DNA from: Amycolatopsis sp. NBC_01480
GTDB taxonomy: Bacteria; Actinomycetota; Actinomycetes; Mycobacteriales; Pseudonocardiaceae
NCBI RefSeq assembly: GCF_036227205.1
Contig: NZ_CP109442.1
Location: 2,418,001-2,482,000 of the forward strand
Reading direction: 5' to 3'
DNA length: 64,000 bases
Shown here: positions 49,823-58,514 of the stretch, piece after piece
How the letters are laid out: each line of letters begins with the position of its first letter
Position numbering within the stretch: the stretch's first letter is position 1
The notes under the pieces: generated by a model
What the model was told of the DNA's origin: nothing
Seen by the model: only the letters and a program-made list of their open reading frames with translations
Databases searched by the model: none
Position numbers and translations under genes: made by a program

Positions 49823-49828
49823 GCCCGG

Positions 49829-51100
49829 TCAGTCCCACCGGATCGGCAGGCTCTTCAGGCCGTTCTGGAAGTTCGATCGCAGCCGGACGGGGTCCGCGGC
49901 CAGGCGGACCTCGCCCAGCTGGTCGAGCACGGCGGTGAACAGCGCCCGCATCTGGACGCGCGCCAGCTGCGCGCCGAGGCAGAAATGCGGCCCGTGGCCG
50001 AAAGTCAGGTGATCGCCGGGGGCGCGCGTGACGTCGAAGGCGTCCGGGTCGGCGAACACCGTCTCGTCGCGGTTCGCCGCGGAGAACCAGACCACCACCT
50101 TGTCCCCGGCCTTGATGTCCACATCGGACAGACGGGTGCCGGTGAGCGCGGTGCGGCGGAAGTGCATCACCGGCGTCCACCAGCGCAGCATCTCCTCGAC
50201 GGCGCCCGGCAGCAGCGAGCGGTCCGCTCGCAACGCGCGGTACTGCTCCGGGTGCGAAAGCAGCGCGAACATCCCGCCAGGCAGGCCGTTGCGCAGGGTT
50301 TCGTTGCCTGCCACGGAAAACAGCCAGAACAGGTTCTCGAACTCGTCGATCGAGACGCGGCCGCCCTCGTCGTCGACGTGGCGCATCAGGTTGCTCATCA
50401 CGTCGTCACCCGGGTGGGCGCGCTTGTGCTCGCCGAGGGCGTTCGCGTACGCGTAGAGATCCGGCATCCCCGCGCGCGTGCGCGGGTCCGGCATCGCGCC
50501 GTCCGGCCCGGGCGACGGGCGCACGGCGAGCGCGGCGCGGGCCAGGTCCGTGACCTCCTCGGACCGCACGGTCGCGCTCACCGCGTACTCGGGGTCCTGG
50601 TGGCCGATCACGCGGTTGCTCCAGTCGAACATCAGCCGGCGGTCGCGCTCGGGCACGCCGAACACCTCGGCCAGCGTGAGCAACGGCAGGTCGGCGGCGA
50701 TGTCCTTCGCGAAGTCGCACTCGCCGCGGTCCGCGACGGCGGCGACCAGCCCGTGTGCCCAGCCCTCGATCCGCTCGGTCAGCCTGCCGATCGCGCGCGG
50801 GGTGAACGCCTTGGTCAGCAGCCCGCGCAGGCGGCCGTGGTCCGGCGCGTCCATGTTCAGCATCATCCGGCGCACGTACCGCAGGTCTTCGGCGGTGGCC
50901 GGGTCCCGGATCTGCGTTCCGCCCAGCTGTGAGGAGAAGGTCTGCGGGTTACGCAGCACGTGCCGGACGTCGGCGTGGCGCAGCACCGCCCAGAAGTCGC
51001 CGATCCTGGTCACCGGCGTTTCCCGGCGCAGCTGGGCGAGCAGTTCGTACGGCACACCCGAGACGTACGTGTCCGGGTCGGCGATCGCGGCACTCGACAC
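49829..51100 (-). CDS. cytochrome P450
   Basis: 423 residues from a GTG start. Heme ligand C374 in FGHGPHFCLGAQLAR; I-helix oxygen-activation motif AGNET (264-268); ExxR in EEMLR. The N-terminus and the F/G region (WSNRVIGHQDPEY) resemble actinobacterial CYP142/CYP125-like enzymes that oxidise sterol side chains or terpenoids, but subfamily assignment is tentative. No ferredoxin or reductase gene is adjacent. Divergent from an alpha/beta hydrolase gene. Confidence 0.94.
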   Translation of the reverse strand: MSSAAIADPDTYVSGVPYELLAQLRRETPVTRIGDFWAVLRHADVRHVLRNPQTFSSQLGGTQIRDPATAEDLRYVRRMMLNMDAPDHGRLRGLLTKAFTPRAIGRLTERIEGWAHGLVAAVADRGECDFAKDIAADLPLLTLAEVFGVPERDRRLMFDWSNRVIGHQDPEYAVSATVRSEEVTDLARAALAVRPSPGPDGAMPDPRTRAGMPDLYAYANALGEHKRAHPGDDVMSNLMRHVDDEGGRVSIDEFENLFWLFSVAGNETLRNGLPGGMFALLSHPEQYRALRADRSLLPGAVEEMLRWWTPVMHFRRTALTGTRLSDVDIKAGDKVVVWFSAANRDETVFADPDAFDVTRAPGDHLTFGHGPHFCLGAQLARVQMRALFTAVLDQLGEVRLAADPVRLRSNFQNGLKSLPIRWD

Positions 51101-51157
51101 ACTTCGACCCTAGCTCGTCAGGTACTTGCTCCGGGTAGCTGCGGGGGCCGCCTCAGT

Positions 51158-51210
51158 GCAGCGGATGACGCTTTCCCTGCGCTCACCGTGGGGAAAGCGT
51201 CATCCGCTGC
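51158..51210. repeat. 20-bp perfect hairpin between divergent genes
   Basis: GCAGCGGATGACGCTTTCCC (51158-51177) and its reverse complement (51191-51210) flank 13 nt. It lies between the P450 and hydrolase starts, where a terminator would have no transcript to stop, so it may be a mobile palindromic repeat or regulatory structure. Confidence 0.6.
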
Positions 51211-51286
51211 CTCCGGCAGCCGCGAAACCCAGCCTTTCCGGACCCGACCTAGCCGCCGAAGGCCGGGTTCGGGCAGGATCCGACTG

Positions 51287-52021
51287 GTGGACAAGCTGAA
51301 GCTCCGTACCGGCGGATCCGGCGAACCGCCCGTGCTGCTGCTCCACGGCCTCGGCGCCACCGGCGCGGTCTGGGACCGGCTCGGGGAGCTGCTGCGGCGT
51401 CGTCTGCTGGTCCCCGACCTGCCGGGCCACGGCGGGTCGGCGCCGCTGCCGGGGTACTCGTTCGAGGCGCTGGCGGCCGGGGTCGCCGAGGGCCTGGACG
51501 AGGCCGGTCCCGTGGTCGTCGCCGGGCATTCGCTCGGTGGCGTCGTCGCGCTGGAGCTGGCGAACGGGCGGTACGGGCTCGACGTCGCCGGAGTGCTCGC
51601 GCTCGGGGTGAAGGTCGAGTGGAGCGCCGAAGAGCTGGCGAAAGCCGCGGCGATGGCGGCGCGCCCGCCGCGGGTGTTCGAAACCAGGGCGGACGCCGAG
51701 GTCGCGTACCTCAAAGTCGCGGGCCTGACCGGACTTGCGCCCGCCGACCCCGGCGGCGTCACCGAGGCCGACGGCTGGCGGCTGGCACTGGACCAGGCCG
51801 CGTTCGGCGTCGGCGCGCCCGATCTGCCCCGGCTGCTGGCCGGCGCCCGCTGCCCGGTGATCCTCGCCGCGGGCGCGGACGACCCGATGTCCCGGCCGGA
51901 GCAGCTGCGCGCGCTGGCCGCCGATTCCGTCACCCTGCCCGGCCTCGGCCACAACGCCCACGTCGAGGACCCTGCCGCCCTGCTCACGCTGCTGGAACGG
52001 CTCTCCCCGAGCGAAGACTGA
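51287..52021 (+). CDS. alpha/beta hydrolase
   Basis: 244 residues from a GTG start; the leader has only a weak AGGAT. Catalytic S82 in GHSLGG, oxyanion motif HGLGATGAVWDRL, aspartate in AAGADDPMSRPEQ and histidine in GLGHNAHVED: a complete triad of the esterase/lipase group. Followed after 13 bp by a TesB-type thioesterase gene, so both may act on acyl-thioester or ester substrates. Substrate unknown. Confidence 0.88.
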   Translation: MDKLKLRTGGSGEPPVLLLHGLGATGAVWDRLGELLRRRLLVPDLPGHGGSAPLPGYSFEALAAGVAEGLDEAGPVVVAGHSLGGVVALELANGRYGLDVAGVLALGVKVEWSAEELAKAAAMAARPPRVFETRADAEVAYLKVAGLTGLAPADPGGVTEADGWRLALDQAAFGVGAPDLPRLLAGARCPVILAAGADDPMSRPEQLRALAADSVTLPGLGHNAHVEDPAALLTLLERLSPSED

Positions 52022-52034
52022 GCGGGCGCTTAGG

Positions 52035-52868
52035 ATGGGGCGCGTGAAAACGGACCCCGCAAGCCTCGGCATGGCCCAGCTGCTCCAGCTGGAACGACTC
52101 GAGGAGAACCTGTTCCGCGGCTCGTGCCACCAGGGCTCGCCGCAGCGGGCGTTCGGCGGCCAGGTCGCGGCGCAGGCGCTCACCGCGGCCGGCGCGACGG
52201 TGCCGGCCGAGCGCGGCGTCCACTCGCTGCACGGCTACTTCATCCGCGGCGGCCGCACGGACATGCCGATCATCTACGAGGTCGAGCGCACCCGTGACGG
52301 CGGCTCGTTCACCACCCGGCGCGTGGTGGCGATCCAGAACGGCGAGAGCATCTTCAGCCTGTCCGCCTCCTTCCAGAAGGCGGCCGAGAGCAGCGAGCAC
52401 CAGGCGCGCATGCCGGAAGTGCCCGCCCCGGACGAGATCGCCACGATCGAGACCGAGGAGGAGCCGATCGTGCTGTCCGCGATCGAGGCCCGCTTCATCT
52501 CCGATCCGCGCCAGGGGCTGCCGGACGTCGGGCGCGGCCCGCGCCAGCGCATGTGGGTGCGAGCGAAGGACTCCCTGCCGGACACCCCGCTGGCGCACGT
52601 TTGCGCGCTCACCTACATCTCCGACATCCGGCTGGCCGGCACGGCCTGGCTCCCGCACCGCGACGACCCGGGCACGCCGCAGCTGGCGTCGCTGGACCAC
52701 GCGGTGTGGTTCCACCGCCCGTTCCGCGCGGACGAGTGGCTGCTGTTCGACATGGAGAGCCCCAGCTACGCGAGCACCCGCGGCCTGGCGCACGGCGAGT
52801 TCTTCACCACCGACGGCCGGCTCGTCGCGTCCGTGACGCAGGAAGTCCTGATCCGGCACCGAATCTGA
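52035..52868 (+). CDS. tesB: acyl-CoA thioesterase II (TesB)
   Basis: 277-residue double-hotdog thioesterase hydrolysing acyl-CoAs. Family signatures: FRGSCHQGSPQRAFGGQVAAQAL, SLHGYFIRGGRTDMPIIYEVERTRDGGSFTTRRVVAIQNGE, and in the second half SLDHAVWFHRPFRADEWLLFDMESPSYASTRGLAHGEFFTTDGRLVASVTQE. A GTG three codons downstream is an alternative start. Probably co-transcribed with the preceding hydrolase gene. Confidence 0.95.
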   Translation: MGRVKTDPASLGMAQLLQLERLEENLFRGSCHQGSPQRAFGGQVAAQALTAAGATVPAERGVHSLHGYFIRGGRTDMPIIYEVERTRDGGSFTTRRVVAIQNGESIFSLSASFQKAAESSEHQARMPEVPAPDEIATIETEEEPIVLSAIEARFISDPRQGLPDVGRGPRQRMWVRAKDSLPDTPLAHVCALTYISDIRLAGTAWLPHRDDPGTPQLASLDHAVWFHRPFRADEWLLFDMESPSYASTRGLAHGEFFTTDGRLVASVTQEVLIRHRI

Positions 52869-52889
52869 GCCGTCCGTCCACAGAGGACT

Positions 52890-53450
52890 TCAGTTGCCGA
52901 GGCGCACCCGCGGCGCCGGAGACGGTGCGAGCTCCGGGGTCTTGGGCGCCGTGCTGGCGAGGACCCGCGAAACCTTCAGCGTCTCGACGCCCGCGAGAAC
53001 GGTGTTGGCCAGCCCCAGCACGAGGTAAACGCCGGCCGGCAGAGAGAACGTGAACGGCCGGACGCCGGACGCCCCCGTGAGCAGCGAAACGTGGCAGACC
53101 ACGAAAACCACCCAGGACGCCGCCGAGAGCACGGCCATCAGGAAGAGCACCGCGCGCAGGAACCGGGTGCGACGCCAGCGCAGCCGTCCCGTTTTCACCA
53201 GATCGGGCTGGCTGACCATGACCAGGCCGCAGACGTACCCGCAGAACCCGCCCGCGGCACCGGCGCCGGCGACCAGCGCCGTGGTCGTCTGGTACGCCAC
53301 CGGAATCCGGTAGGCGGCCAGGATCGCGGCCACGCAGACCAGCAGCCCGAGCGGCAGGTGCGGCCAGCCGAGCCAGGGCAGTTTGCGCTCCATGCGCAGG
53401 ATCGTCGGCAGGTCGATATCTCGGTACGACCCGGAGTCGGGCAGGGGCAT
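52890..53450 (-). CDS. five-helix membrane protein of unknown function
   Basis: 186 residues from the ATG at 53450. After a polar start (PDSGSYRDIDLPTILRMERKLPW) there are about five hydrophobic segments, with a basic loop KTGRLRWRRTRFLR. No family recognised. Convergent with tesB (22 bp between stop codons). Frame and codon bias support a real gene; function cannot be assigned. Confidence 0.7.
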   Translation of the reverse strand: MPLPDSGSYRDIDLPTILRMERKLPWLGWPHLPLGLLVCVAAILAAYRIPVAYQTTTALVAGAGAAGGFCGYVCGLVMVSQPDLVKTGRLRWRRTRFLRAVLFLMAVLSAASWVVFVVCHVSLLTGASGVRPFTFSLPAGVYLVLGLANTVLAGVETLKVSRVLASTAPKTPELAPSPAPRVRLGN

Positions 53451-53691
53451 CGCGCCGTTCCTGTTCTTCCGGTTCTTCCGGTGACCGGCGCAGCCTAGGC
53501 CAGTGGCGCGCGGGCCGCAAAAACCAGTGACCGTGAAGCGAAGCGGTGGGCGAATACCCGGGCGCGGGAGGTGGCCGCCGTCACCCTCGCCCGCTGGACC
53601 ACGGGACCGGCCGAGGCCCTGATCAGCCGCTTGATCGCCGCGGGGCCACCGGCGCCGTTTTCTGTCGGTGGTGCTGGATAGGCTCCGGGGT

Positions 53692-53904
53692 ATGAACACC
53701 GAAGAAACCACCGTGGCCGCCGAGGAGCTCACGCGGGGCCAGTGGTTCTGGCACGAGCCGGCGCCGGGCCTGAAGTCCTGGCAGCTGCAGGTCGCCGAAG
53801 CGGAGCTGACCGCCGACGCCGTCCGCATCATCACCACCGACGACGTCCGCGAGCTGGTCTCCTACCGGCGCACCCGCCGCGTCCGCCTCGCCATGGCCTC
53901 CTGA
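53692..53904 (+). CDS. small hypothetical protein
   Basis: 70 residues, start at ATG 53692 behind GGCTCCGGGGT, ending RTRRVRLAMAS. The central part WFWHEPAPGLKSWQLQVAEAELTADAVRIITTDD suggests a small beta-rich domain. No family recognised. It is followed by a strong palindromic terminator, which supports expression. Confidence 0.6.
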   Translation: MNTEETTVAAEELTRGQWFWHEPAPGLKSWQLQVAEAELTADAVRIITTDDVRELVSYRRTRRVRLAMAS

Positions 53905-53948
53905 CCGCTTTTCCTTACCCGGCTTGGGGAGCCGGATCACTACGACAA

Positions 53949-53982
53949 AGCGCCTCGGACCGCGATCGCGGTCCGAGGCGCT
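53949..53982. terminator. 34-bp perfect palindrome, bidirectional terminator
   Basis: Two 17-nt arms (AGCGCCTCGGACCGCGA and its complement) meet without spacer between the convergent small gene (stop 53904) and membrane protein gene (stop 54014). No T-tract; typical of actinobacterial hairpins. Confidence 0.75.
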
Positions 53983-54013
53983 GGGGGATCTGGGGAAGAT
54001 TTCCGGTGAGCGG

Positions 54014-54571
54014 TCACCCGGCGACGGGCCGGCGGCGGTCTGCGGACGGTTCGGTGCTGAACTGGGGCTGGGCGGCGAGGTTCTGCACGGTCCGGGACCG
54101 CCGGGCCAGGATGATCATGACTGCCGGGATGAGGACGTCGTAGGCGAGGACGCCACCGACGTTGCCCGGTGCGTTGTCACCGTTGGCGATCCACTGGTAC
54201 AGGTGGCCGATCGTGGCGCCCCAGAGGAACAACCCGGCACTGATGCCGGCCGTCATCCGCTCGCGGTAGGAGCCCGAAGCGGCCCGCAGGCCCAGGAACG
54301 CCAAGCCGAGGTTGGCGAAGGCGATCTCGAACGCGAACGGGGTGCGGGTGAAGCCGATCGCTTCCGCCATGACGTCCGGGATGGTCAGGAACGAAACAGT
54401 CATCCACAGGCTGCCGCAGCCGAGTGCGGCGATGGCCCACCACCGCTGCCAGGTTTCCAGCCGGGCGGCGCGGTCCTGGACGCCGCGGGTGCGCACCAGC
54501 GCTCCGACGCAGGCGATGACCAGCCAGATGAGAGGGACGGCGGCTTGGGCGAGGTAGCTCGTTGTGCTCAT
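54014..54571 (-). CDS. six-helix membrane protein regulated by a divergent MarR gene
   Basis: 185 residues with about five or six hydrophobic segments (LAQAAVPLIWLVIACVGALV, WWAIAALGCGSLWMTVSFLTI, IAFANLGLAFLGL, ISAGLFLWGATIGHLYQ, VLAYDVLIPAVMII). Pattern resembles a family of small integral membrane proteins of unknown function (DUF6790-like); this is tentative. The divergent MarR gene 57 bp away with a palindrome in between suggests repression by MarR. Confidence 0.75.
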   Translation of the reverse strand: MSTTSYLAQAAVPLIWLVIACVGALVRTRGVQDRAARLETWQRWWAIAALGCGSLWMTVSFLTIPDVMAEAIGFTRTPFAFEIAFANLGLAFLGLRAASGSYRERMTAGISAGLFLWGATIGHLYQWIANGDNAPGNVGGVLAYDVLIPAVMIILARRSRTVQNLAAQPQFSTEPSADRRRPVAG

Positions 54572-54589
54572 GGGATCGAGTCTTGTATG

Positions 54590-54601
54590 GTTAATATTAA
54601 C
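54590..54601. promoter_or_regulatory. palindrome GTTAATATTAAC, likely MarR operator
   Basis: A perfect 12-bp palindrome, unusually AT-rich for this genome, sits between the divergent membrane protein and MarR starts, 18 bp upstream of the former and 27 bp upstream of the latter. Position and symmetry fit a MarR site. Confidence 0.6.
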
Positions 54602-54628
54602 TCGTCAACACTGAGGTAGGCTGACGTC

Positions 54629-55048
54629 GTGGACGATGGACTTTCAGATCTGCTGCACCGGGTGGTCTCCCTGATCGGCGACGCCGCCCGCCGGCACTCC
54701 GGGCAGGACGCCGAACTCACGTACAGCCAGCTGAGGCTGCTAGGCGCGCTCGAGGACGTCGAGCCGGCCACCCAGCACCGGCTCGCCCAATCGCTGGGGG
54801 TCTCCGACCCGGCGATCAGCCGGGCGCTGCGGCCGCTCGAGCAGGAGGGGCTGGTCCGGATCACCCAGGACCCGCTGCATGCGCGGCGGCGGCTCGTCGA
54901 GCTGACCGCCACCGGGCGGGAGGCCTACCACGCCAACGGAAAGCCGCTCGCCGAAGCGTTTCGGGTCGCGTTGCTGAAGCAGGGTTTCCCGTACGACCGG
55001 TACCTGGCCGACACCGCCCGGCTGGCCGAAATCCTCGAATCCGACTAG
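54629..55048 (+). CDS. MarR family transcriptional regulator
   Basis: 139 residues from a GTG start. Winged helix LTYSQLRLLGALEDVEPATQHRLAQSLGVSDPAISRALRPLEQEGLVRITQDPLHARRRLVELTATGRE. Divergent from a membrane protein gene and separated by the palindrome at 54590-54601. Convergent with the sigma factor gene, 16 bp between stop codons. Confidence 0.9.
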   Translation: MDDGLSDLLHRVVSLIGDAARRHSGQDAELTYSQLRLLGALEDVEPATQHRLAQSLGVSDPAISRALRPLEQEGLVRITQDPLHARRRLVELTATGREAYHANGKPLAEAFRVALLKQGFPYDRYLADTARLAEILESD

Positions 55049-55064
55049 CGGCCGCGTTCGCCGC

Positions 55065-55724
55065 TCACAGGTCCCGGTCGCCGATCATCGACCGCAGTTT
55101 CGTCAGCGCGCGGTACTGCGAAATCCGCACGTTCCCCGGCGAAATGCCGAGCGCGACCGCCGTCTCGGCCGAGGACAGGCCCACCACGATCCGCATCACC
55201 AGGATCTCCTGCTGCAATCGCGGCAGGACCGACATCAAGCGGCCCAATTGGGCACCGAGGTCCTCGTGCAACGCGTGTGCCTCCGGTTCGTTGAAGACCA
55301 GCGGGCGGTCCGGCAGCTCCGGCACCGGGTTCGACCTGTCCCGCGCCACCGCGCGGAACGCGTCGGCCACCTTGTTCGCGGCGATCGCCCGCACCAGGTA
55401 GAGGAACGAGCCCCCGCGATCCTGGTACGAAGGCAGCACCTTCAGCACCGCCAGGCACACTTCCTGCGCGACGTCGTCGGCCGACAGGTAGGACAGGTCC
55501 CGCCCGCCGATCCGCGCGCGGCAGTACCGCACCACCGTCGGTTTGATCAAGCGCAGCAACGCTTGCACGGCCTCCGGGTCGCCCGTGCGGGCCGCGGTCA
55601 CGGCGGCCGTGAGATCCCGGTCCAGCGCCTCGGGGCGCGAGGCGGACCCCAGCGCGACGTAGCCGTCGACCGCCCCGTCCGACCCACGAAGCACTAGGGC
55701 CGGCGCGCTGCTGACGATTTCCAT
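55065..55724 (-). CDS. ECF sigma factor of the SigD/ShbA type
   Basis: 219 residues from the ATG at 55724 with GGGGAG five nt upstream. Region 2 (LSADDVAQEVCLAVLKVLPSYQDRGGSFLYLVRAIAANKVADAFR) and region 4 (LPRLQQEILVMRIVVGLSSAETAVALGISPGNVRISQYRALTKLR) closely follow the pattern of mycobacterial SigD and streptomycete ShbA, the latter known to drive the principal sigma factor gene. The anti-sigma gene rsdA that often follows sigD is not present here; the next gene downstream is convergent. Confidence 0.88.
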   Translation of the reverse strand: MEIVSSAPALVLRGSDGAVDGYVALGSASRPEALDRDLTAAVTAARTGDPEAVQALLRLIKPTVVRYCRARIGGRDLSYLSADDVAQEVCLAVLKVLPSYQDRGGSFLYLVRAIAANKVADAFRAVARDRSNPVPELPDRPLVFNEPEAHALHEDLGAQLGRLMSVLPRLQQEILVMRIVVGLSSAETAVALGISPGNVRISQYRALTKLRSMIGDRDL

Positions 55725-55933
55725 ACTCACTCCCCGACGATTTCCGCCACTGATGAACCGGTAATCGGTGCGCACCGCGGCGCCGTAACACAAACAATGC
55801 CGGTGTCACGTTTCTGTCCATTAACCGACGAGTTCACCCGCCGGGAAAGCACCGAGAATGGGAACACACAGGTGCTGATTCACCTACGGGCCGAGGGGAA
55901 ATCACGTTGGCGGGCGACAGCGGGTGGCGCACT

Positions 55934-56608
55934 ATGCAGGACGGCACACGGGTCAAGTTGCCCCGTAAAGGCGGCACGGTCGCCGTTGTGGCCGCGCTGG
56001 CCATCGCGGGCGGTGGCGCCGGGATCGGCACGCTGGGCGGCGCCGGGGCCGGAGCCGGAGCGGACGCACTCGCCGGAAACACCGCGGGCGACGTCGTCGA
56101 CTCGCTGCCCGGCCGTTCGCTCAAGACGCGCAAGGCCGAAGCGCGGAAGTCGGCGAAGCAGGGGAAGACCGACGAGGCGCTGGGCCGCTTCAAGCTCAAA
56201 CGGCTCAAGAAGCAGGCCGAGCACGAATTCGACTGCCTCGCGGCGTCGGACGGGAAAGTGCGGGAGTTCCTGGCGCGCACGCCGTGCACCTCGCTGGACC
56301 GGATGCTGCTGGCGGTCGGCGACGGGCACGGTGACGCGGCCGTGATCTCGGTCGTGCGAGTGGGGTTCCGCAGCGCGAAACAGGCGACGGCGTTCGAGAA
56401 GGTCGAGCGGGTCCAAGGCAGCGGAGACGTGCGGCCGCTTGAGATCGCCGCCGTGCTGGGGCTGACCGGGGTCCGCATCAGCGGCCACCATTACCAATCG
56501 CGCCAAGACAAGAGCGGGATGATCGTCGCCGAGACCGAGGCTGCGACCGGCCACGTCGACAACGCCACACTGGACGCACTCGCCGACGTCGCCGTGTACT
56601 TCTTGTGA
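55934..56608 (+). CDS. hypothetical protein with N-terminal membrane segment, divergent from the SigD-like gene
   Basis: 224 residues from the ATG at 55934 (GGTGG six nt upstream); the frame also allows a TTG at 55907. A hydrophobic Gly/Ala segment at about 13-45 could be a membrane anchor; then a Lys/Arg-rich helical region and a compact alpha/beta-looking C-terminal domain with two cysteines ([18 protein letters not shown]). I do not recognise it. Its place opposite the sigma gene might suggest a regulatory or target role, but no anti-sigma motif is visible. Confidence 0.65.
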   Translation: MQDGTRVKLPRKGGTVAVVAALAIAGGGAGIGTLGGAGAGAGADALAGNTAGDVVDSLPGRSLKTRKAEARKSAKQGKTDEALGRFKLKRLKKQAEHEFDCLAASDGKVREFLARTPCTSLDRMLLAVGDGHGDAAVISVVRVGFRSAKQATAFEKVERVQGSGDVRPLEIAAVLGLTGVRISGHHYQSRQDKSGMIVAETEAATGHVDNATLDALADVAVYFL

Positions 56609-56635
56609 TGTCTCAGCCCCGTCAGATAAAGAGAG

Positions 56636-56708
56636 AGCCGACAAGGGGGCTCGAACCCCTGACCTGCAGTTTACAAGACTGCTGCTCTACCAGCTGAGCT
56701 ATGTCGGC
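56636..56708 (-). tRNA. tRNA-Thr (anticodon TGT)
   Basis: 73-nt cloverleaf on the minus strand: acceptor GCCGACA/TGTCGGC, D stem GCTC/GAGC, anticodon stem GCAGT/ACTGC with loop CTTGTAA giving anticodon TGT, variable loop AGGTC, T stem AGGGG/CCCCT with TTCGAGC. CCA is not encoded. No integrase or attachment-site repeat is nearby. Confidence 0.97.
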
Positions 56709-56925
56709 CTGCGCCGCGAGGCGCGGGGCGAAGTATATCGACCCCCGCGCGCCCGGCCGCGTCAGGAGCGTCGGCTGCCGCGTCAGAACGGCGAAAACAG
56801 CGCGCCCGGAGCCCCTGCGGCACGATCGTCGCAGAACGTGGTGGACGCCACTTCCGGATCCGTGCAACGGTCGGGGCCGGACTGCCGATGGTCCTGGCGG
56901 ACACGACGAGGAGGTGGGATCGATC

Positions 56926-58431
56926 ATGAAGATCAACGAGCACGCCGACCAGGGGGCTCACCGCAGACGATGGCCGATCCTGGAGCCTCCGCACCCCCGC
57001 TCCAGCCAGCGCCATCGGCCGAATCTGCTGCGCCGCCGCGCGTGGCACATCCTGGAGGCGCCGACCGCCGAACAGCCCGTCGTCGACGTCGGGGAAACGC
57101 TCGGCCCGCAGCCGCCGGACGACGCGACCGTCAACTTCGTCCTCGACCTCGCCCTCCGCATCGGCGAGGTGCAGATGGCCAGCGGCGCCGGCGCGTCCGA
57201 CGTCACCGCCACGATCCTCGCGCTCACCTCCGCGCTCGGGCTGCCGCACTGCGAGGTCGACGTCATCTTCACGTCGATCACCGTCACCTGCCACCGCGGC
57301 ACCGACCTCGCCCCCGTCACGGCGCTGCGCGTGGTGCGCTCCCGCAGCCTCGACTACACGCGGCTGACCGAGGCCGAAATCCTGGTCCGCAAGATCGTCC
57401 GCGGCAACATGGGCGCGGAGGAGGCGCACACCGAGCTGCAGCGCGTCACCTCCGCACCGCACCCGTACCCGCGCTGGGTCGCGACCGTCGCCTGGGGCGG
57501 GCTGGCCGCGTTCATCACGCTGCTGCTCGGCGGCGGGCCGGACATCGCCGCGGTGGCGTTCGTGATCTCCTCGGTGATCGACCGGCTCGGTCGCTACCTC
57601 AACCGCTTCAACCTCCCGTTCTTCTTCCAGCAGGTGGTCGGCGGCCTGGTCGCGACGCTGTCCGCGATGGTGATCGTGAACAGCGGGATCCTCACCACGG
57701 ACAAACCGACACTGGTCGTCGCCGCGGCGGTCACCGTGCTGCTCTCCGGGCTTTCCACCGTCTCGGCGGTGCAGGACGCGATCACCGGCTACTACGTCAC
57801 GGCCGCCGGCCGCACCATGGAAACGGCGCTGATGAGTGCCGGGCTGATCGCCGGCGTCGTGCTGGCGCTGAAGATCGCGGTGTTCTTCAAGCTGCCCAGC
57901 ACTCCGCTGCCGGAAGTCAGCAACTCGACCCTGCAGCAGCTGCCGGTCGTAGTGCTCGGCGGCGCCGGCGCGGCCGCCTGCTTCGCGTTCGCCTCGTATT
58001 CGACGCTGCGCGCGCTGCTCGTCGGCGCGGCCGCCGGGGCCATCGGCGCGTTCGTCTACGGCGGGCTGGTGCTCCTGCACTTCCAGGCCGTGAGCGCTTC
58101 GGCCATCGCGGCGACGCTCGTCGGCTTCTGCGGCGGCGTGCTCTCGCGGCGGCTCCGGGTTACGCCGCTCGTCGTAGCCGTGTCCGGGATCACTCCGCTA
58201 CTCCCCGGCCTTTCCACCTATCGTGGTCTATACCAATTGGGGGTCGAGCCGGGCGGCAACATCTCCACCCTGATGACGGCCGTCGCCGTCGGGCTGGCGC
58301 TCGCCGCCGGTGTTGTCCTGGGCGAATACCTCGCGCAGCCGGTCCGGACGGGGCTCGGCCGGCTGGAGCGGAAGCTGGCCGGACCGCGGATGGCCGGGCC
58401 GATGGAGCCGTCGGACCGGCGTTTGGAGTAA
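56926..58431 (+). CDS. threonine/serine exporter family membrane protein (ThrE-like)
   Basis: 501 residues; ATG with GGAGG 11 nt upstream. N-terminal cytoplasmic ThrE domain ([34 protein letters not shown]) followed by about ten hydrophobic segments in two halves, as in the fused ThrE of corynebacteria. Motif [27 protein letters not shown] and [23 protein letters not shown] are typical. Probably exports threonine and serine. It precedes otsA by 83 bp but is unlikely to share its function. Confidence 0.9.
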   Translation: MKINEHADQGAHRRRWPILEPPHPRSSQRHRPNLLRRRAWHILEAPTAEQPVVDVGETLGPQPPDDATVNFVLDLALRIGEVQMASGAGASDVTATILALTSALGLPHCEVDVIFTSITVTCHRGTDLAPVTALRVVRSRSLDYTRLTEAEILVRKIVRGNMGAEEAHTELQRVTSAPHPYPRWVATVAWGGLAAFITLLLGGGPDIAAVAFVISSVIDRLGRYLNRFNLPFFFQQVVGGLVATLSAMVIVNSGILTTDKPTLVVAAAVTVLLSGLSTVSAVQDAITGYYVTAAGRTMETALMSAGLIAGVVLALKIAVFFKLPSTPLPEVSNSTLQQLPVVVLGGAGAAACFAFASYSTLRALLVGAAAGAIGAFVYGGLVLLHFQAVSASAIAATLVGFCGGVLSRRLRVTPLVVAVSGITPLLPGLSTYRGLYQLGVEPGGNISTLMTAVAVGLALAAGVVLGEYLAQPVRTGLGRLERKLAGPRMAGPMEPSDRRLE

Positions 58432-58514
58432 TCGGTTGGTCACTGTCCGGTCATCCCGTGCGCGATAGGGTTCGGCTGGGGCCGCGACCCGAGGAGAACG
58501 AGGGAGCAGCTGTA

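Noticed and set aside
49829..52868. P450, hydrolase and TesB as one steroid-degradation cluster
   Set aside because: The P450 is divergent from the other two, and no ketosteroid, acyl-CoA dehydrogenase or mce genes accompany them.
56636..56708. tRNA-Thr as an integration site of a genomic island
   Set aside because: No integrase, no direct repeat of the tRNA 3' end and no change in gene character on either side.
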